This document shows, piece by piece, positions 61,417-64,000 of a DNA stretch of 64,000 nt (the stretch's first letter is position 1; each line of letters opens with the position of its first letter). The stretch spans positions 67,001 to 131,000 of the forward strand of contig OU696571.1 of assembly GCA_916048095.2 (NCBI GenBank), written 5' to 3'. Origin of the DNA: Sacculina carcini. Lineage: Eukaryota > Arthropoda > Thecostraca > Sacculinidae. Both the position numbers and the translations under genes were made by a program. The notes beneath the pieces are model-generated. The model made no database searches. It was not told where the DNA came from and saw only the letters and a list, made by a program, of their open reading frames with translations.

Positions 61417-63563
61417 GTGAGTGGTGTTCATGTGTGTGTAGGTGAGTGGTGGTCATGTGTGTGTAGGTGAGTGGTGGTCATGTGTGTGCAGGTGAGTGGT
61501 GTTCATGTGTGTGTAGGTGAGTGGTGTTCATGTGTGTGTAGGTGAGTGGTGGTCATGTATGTGTAGGTGAGTGGTGGTTATGTGTGTGCAGGTGAGTGGT
61601 GGTCATGTGTGTGTAGGTGAGTGGTGGTCATGTGTGTGCAGGTGAGTGGTGGTCATGTGTGTGTAGGTGAGTGGCGGTCATGTGTGTGTAGGTGAGTGGT
61701 GGTCATGTGTGTGCAGGTGAGTGGTGTACATGTGTGTGTAGGTGAGTGGTGGTCATGTGTGTGTAGGTGAGTGGTGTTCATGTGTGTGCAGGTGAGTGGT
61801 GTTCATGTGTGTGTAGGTGAGTGATGGTCATGTGAGTGTAGGTGAGTGGTGGTCATGTGTGTGTAGGTGAGTGGTGGTCATGTGTGTGCAGGTGAGTGGT
61901 GGTCATGTGTGTGTAGGTGAGTGGCGGTCATGTGTGTGTAGGTGAGTGGTGGTCATGTGTGTGCAGGTGAGTGGTGTACATGTGTGTGTAGGTGAGTGGT
62001 GGTCATGTGTGTGTAGGTGAGTGGTGTTCATGTGTGTGCAGGTGAGTGGTGGTCATGTGTGAGCAGGTTAGTGGTGTTCATGTGTGTGCAGGTGAGTGGT
62101 GTTCATGTGTGTGTAGGTGAGTGGTGGTCATGTGTGTGTAGGTGAGTGGTGTTCATGTGTGTGCAGGTTAGTGGTGTTCATGTTTGTGCAGGTGAGTGGT
62201 GTTCATGTGTGAGCAGGTGAGTGGTGTTCATGTGTGTGTAGGTGAGTGGTGGTCATGTGTGTGTAGGTGAGTGGTGGTCATGTGTGTGTAGGTGAGTGGT
62301 GTTCATGTGTGTGTAGGTGAGTGGTGGTCATGTGTGTGTAGGTGAGTGGTGTTCATGTGTTTGTAGGTGAGTGGTGTTCATGTGTGTGCAGGTGAGTGGT
62401 GTTCATGTGTGAGCAGGTGAGTGGTGTTCATGTGTGAGCAGGTGAGTGGTGGTCATGTGTGTGTAGGTGAGTGGTGGTCATGTGTGTGTAGGTGAGTGGT
62501 GGTCATGTGTGTGCAGGTGAGTGGTGTTCATGTGTGTGCAGGTGAGTGGTGGTCATGTGTGTGTAGGTGAGTGGTGGTCATGTGTGTGCAGGTGAGTGGT
62601 GGTCATGTGTGTGCAGGTGAGTGGTGGTCATGTGTGTGCAGGTGAGTGGTGTTCATGTGTGTGCAGGTGAGTGGTGTTCATGTGTGTGCAGGTGAGTGGT
62701 GTTCATGTGTGTGCAGGTGAGTGGTGTTCATGTGTGTGCAGGTGAGTGGTGTTCATGTGTGTGCAGGTGAGTGGTGTTCATGTGTGTGCAGGTGAGTGGT
62801 GTTCATGTGTGTGCAGGTGAGTGGTGTTCATGTGTGTGTAGGTGAGTGGTGTTCATGTGTGTGCAGGTGAGTGGTGGTCATGTGTGTGTAGGTGAGTGGT
62901 GGTCATGTGTGTGTAGGTGAGTGGTGGTCATGTGTGTGTAGGTGAGTGGTGGTCATGTGTGTGTAGGTGAGTGGTGGTCATGTGTGTGTAGGTGAGTGGT
63001 GGTCATGTTTGTGTAGGTGAGTGGTGGTCATGTGTGTGTAGGTGAGTGGTGGTCATGTGTGTGTAGGTGAGTGGTGTTCATGTGTGTGTAGGTGAGTGGT
63101 GTTCATGTGTGAGCAGGTGAGTGGTGTTCATGTGTGTGTAGGTGAGTGGTGTTCATGTGTGAGCAGGTGAGTGGTGTTCATGTGTGTGCAGGTGAGTGGT
63201 GGTCATGTGTGTGTAGGTGAGTGGTGTTCATGTGTGAGCAGGTGAGTGGTGTTCATGTGTGTGTAGGTGAGTGGTGTTCATGTGTGTGTAGGTGAGTGGT
63301 GGTCATGTGTTTGTAGGTGAGTGGTGTTCATGTGTGTGTAGGTGAGTGGTGTTCATGTGTGTGTAGGTGAGTGGTGTTCATGTGTGTGTAGGTGGGTGGT
63401 GTTCATGTGTGTGCAGGTGAGTGGTGGTCATGTGTGTGTAGGTGAGTGGTGTTCATGTGTGTGTAGGTGAGTGGTGTTCATGTGTGTGTAGGTGAGTGGT
63501 GTTCATGTGTGAGCAGGTGAGTGGTGGTCATGTGTGTGCAGGTGAGTGGTGGTCATGTGTGAG
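61417..63563. repeat. 25-bp minisatellite, about 86 units, each with a splice-donor consensus
   Basis: Unit GTGAGTGGTGKTCATGTGTG plus TGYAG. Starts of GTGAGT at 61417, 61442 and so on to 63542 are exactly 25 bases apart over 85 steps with no net gain or loss. Variation is by substitution only (GGT/GTT/GGCGG/GTACA in the middle, TGTAG/TGCAG/GAGCAG at the end). Each unit boundary reads YAG|GTGAGT. Rare variants recur 250 bases apart (61671 and 61921; 61721 and 61971), showing a 10-unit block duplication. Confidence 0.95.
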
Positions 63564-63810
63564 CCGACGTCGGTGACGGAGGTTGGTGGTGACATCGCCG
63601 GCTGCGATCATCCAGGTCAGCCATGGTCTCTGCTTCTGCTGGTGATACCGCTGGCCAGTGTGGCAGGCAACAGCTTGGTGGTGCTGGCTCTGCGACGAGA
63701 GAGGGCACTGCGCACGCCCACCAACTTCTACATCGCCAGTCTTGCCGTGGCTGACTTTCTAGTGGCGGCTGCCGTCATGCCCTTTGCAGTCTACTACCAG
63801 GCACGTTACC
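63555..63810 (+). CDS. Rhodopsin-like (class A) G-protein-coupled receptor, first part only
   Basis: An ATG inside the last minisatellite unit opens a frame with a short extracellular N-terminus, then TM1 (WSLLLLVIPLASVAGNSLVV) with the conserved GN (Asn39), the intracellular ALRTPTNFYIASLAVADF, TM2 Asp67 and VMPFAVYYQ. LRTPTNxxIxSLAxADxLVxxxVMPFxV is typical of biogenic-amine receptors (dopamine, octopamine, serotonin type); ligand is not determinable. After YYQ (63800) the frame loses receptor character, so an intron starts near 63800-63807 (no clean donor chosen). The gene continues beyond 64000. An upstream exon spliced to a YAG within the array is an alternative start. Confidence 0.8.
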
Positions 63811-64000
63811 ACTCCAACCAGCCAACACATTGTCTGCATTATCTGCGCGATGATCTCTCTGTGTGTTCAATTATGAGCCAATACGAACATTTTTCACTTA
63901 ATTGCATTAAATTTGGGTCTTTTAATATCATTTGTTATATTGGCATTATTTTAGCGTATGGAGTGTGTATATATATATGCGTTTAGAATACGTGTTTCAG

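Noticed and set aside
61153..61440. A plus-strand frame running into the minisatellite as a receptor 5' exon
   Set aside because: No homology, and the ATG is unremarkable; joining to the array is possible at any of dozens of donors, so nothing specific can be claimed.
61417..63563. Regularly spaced short repeats resembling a CRISPR array
   Set aside because: The whole 25-bp unit is repeated with no unique spacers, and the context is animal nuclear DNA. It is a minisatellite.

Overview
This window is nuclear DNA of an animal, probably an invertebrate. Genes are split by GT-AG introns rich in (TG)n microsatellites, and non-LTR retrotransposons and short DNA transposons lie between and inside them. 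The last exon encodes a rhodopsin-like receptor close to the biogenic-amine type. I cannot assign a phylum from sequence alone.

Layout, left to right. RBM39 (CAPER splicing factor, + strand, 9 coding exons, 337-17421) is inflated by insertions. Intron 3 holds an intact R2-like retrotransposon ORF and a decayed APE-type LINE. Intron 4 holds a hAT-like element and a broken pogo/Tigger remnant. Intron 7 holds a hAT-like element nested in a pogo-like element, plus a LINE fragment. A minus-strand LINE (18.2-20.8 kb), itself split by a hAT-like element, lies between RBM39 and UQCRC2. UQCRC2 (22836-24179) and DPH6 (27090-29123) are both uninterrupted reading frames. An apparently intact APE-RT LINE (30.3-34.8 kb, minus) carries a 2A peptide motif. 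ATAD5 (minus, 36966-41137) and CDT1 (plus, 42085-44995) are head to head around an intergenic region with two perfect E2F-type sites. ZPR1 (46972-54328) has 10 coding exons. A transposon-rich tract (54.3-61.4 kb) follows. It leads to a 25-bp minisatellite of about 86 units, the last of which carries the first ATG of a receptor gene that runs off the window.

How the genes relate: ATAD5 (unloads PCNA) and CDT1 (licenses origins, destroyed on PCNA) both act in the S-phase cycle and appear to share a promoter region. RBM39 (splicing), UQCRC2 (respiratory complex III), DPH6 (diphthamide synthesis on eEF2) and ZPR1 (eEF1A-associated zinc-finger protein) are ordinary housekeeping genes with no evident joint role.

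The most unusual item is the minus-strand retrotransposon ORF at 1837-4923. Its N-terminus reads as a nuclear-receptor-type two-zinc-finger DNA-binding domain, followed by a PHD finger, reverse transcriptase and a restriction-like endonuclease. The element lies between (TG)n arrays. Other points of interest are the splice-donor minisatellite, the 2A leader, the E2F divergent promoter, the split PIP boxes in CDT1, and seven short elements with exact 8-bp target duplications.
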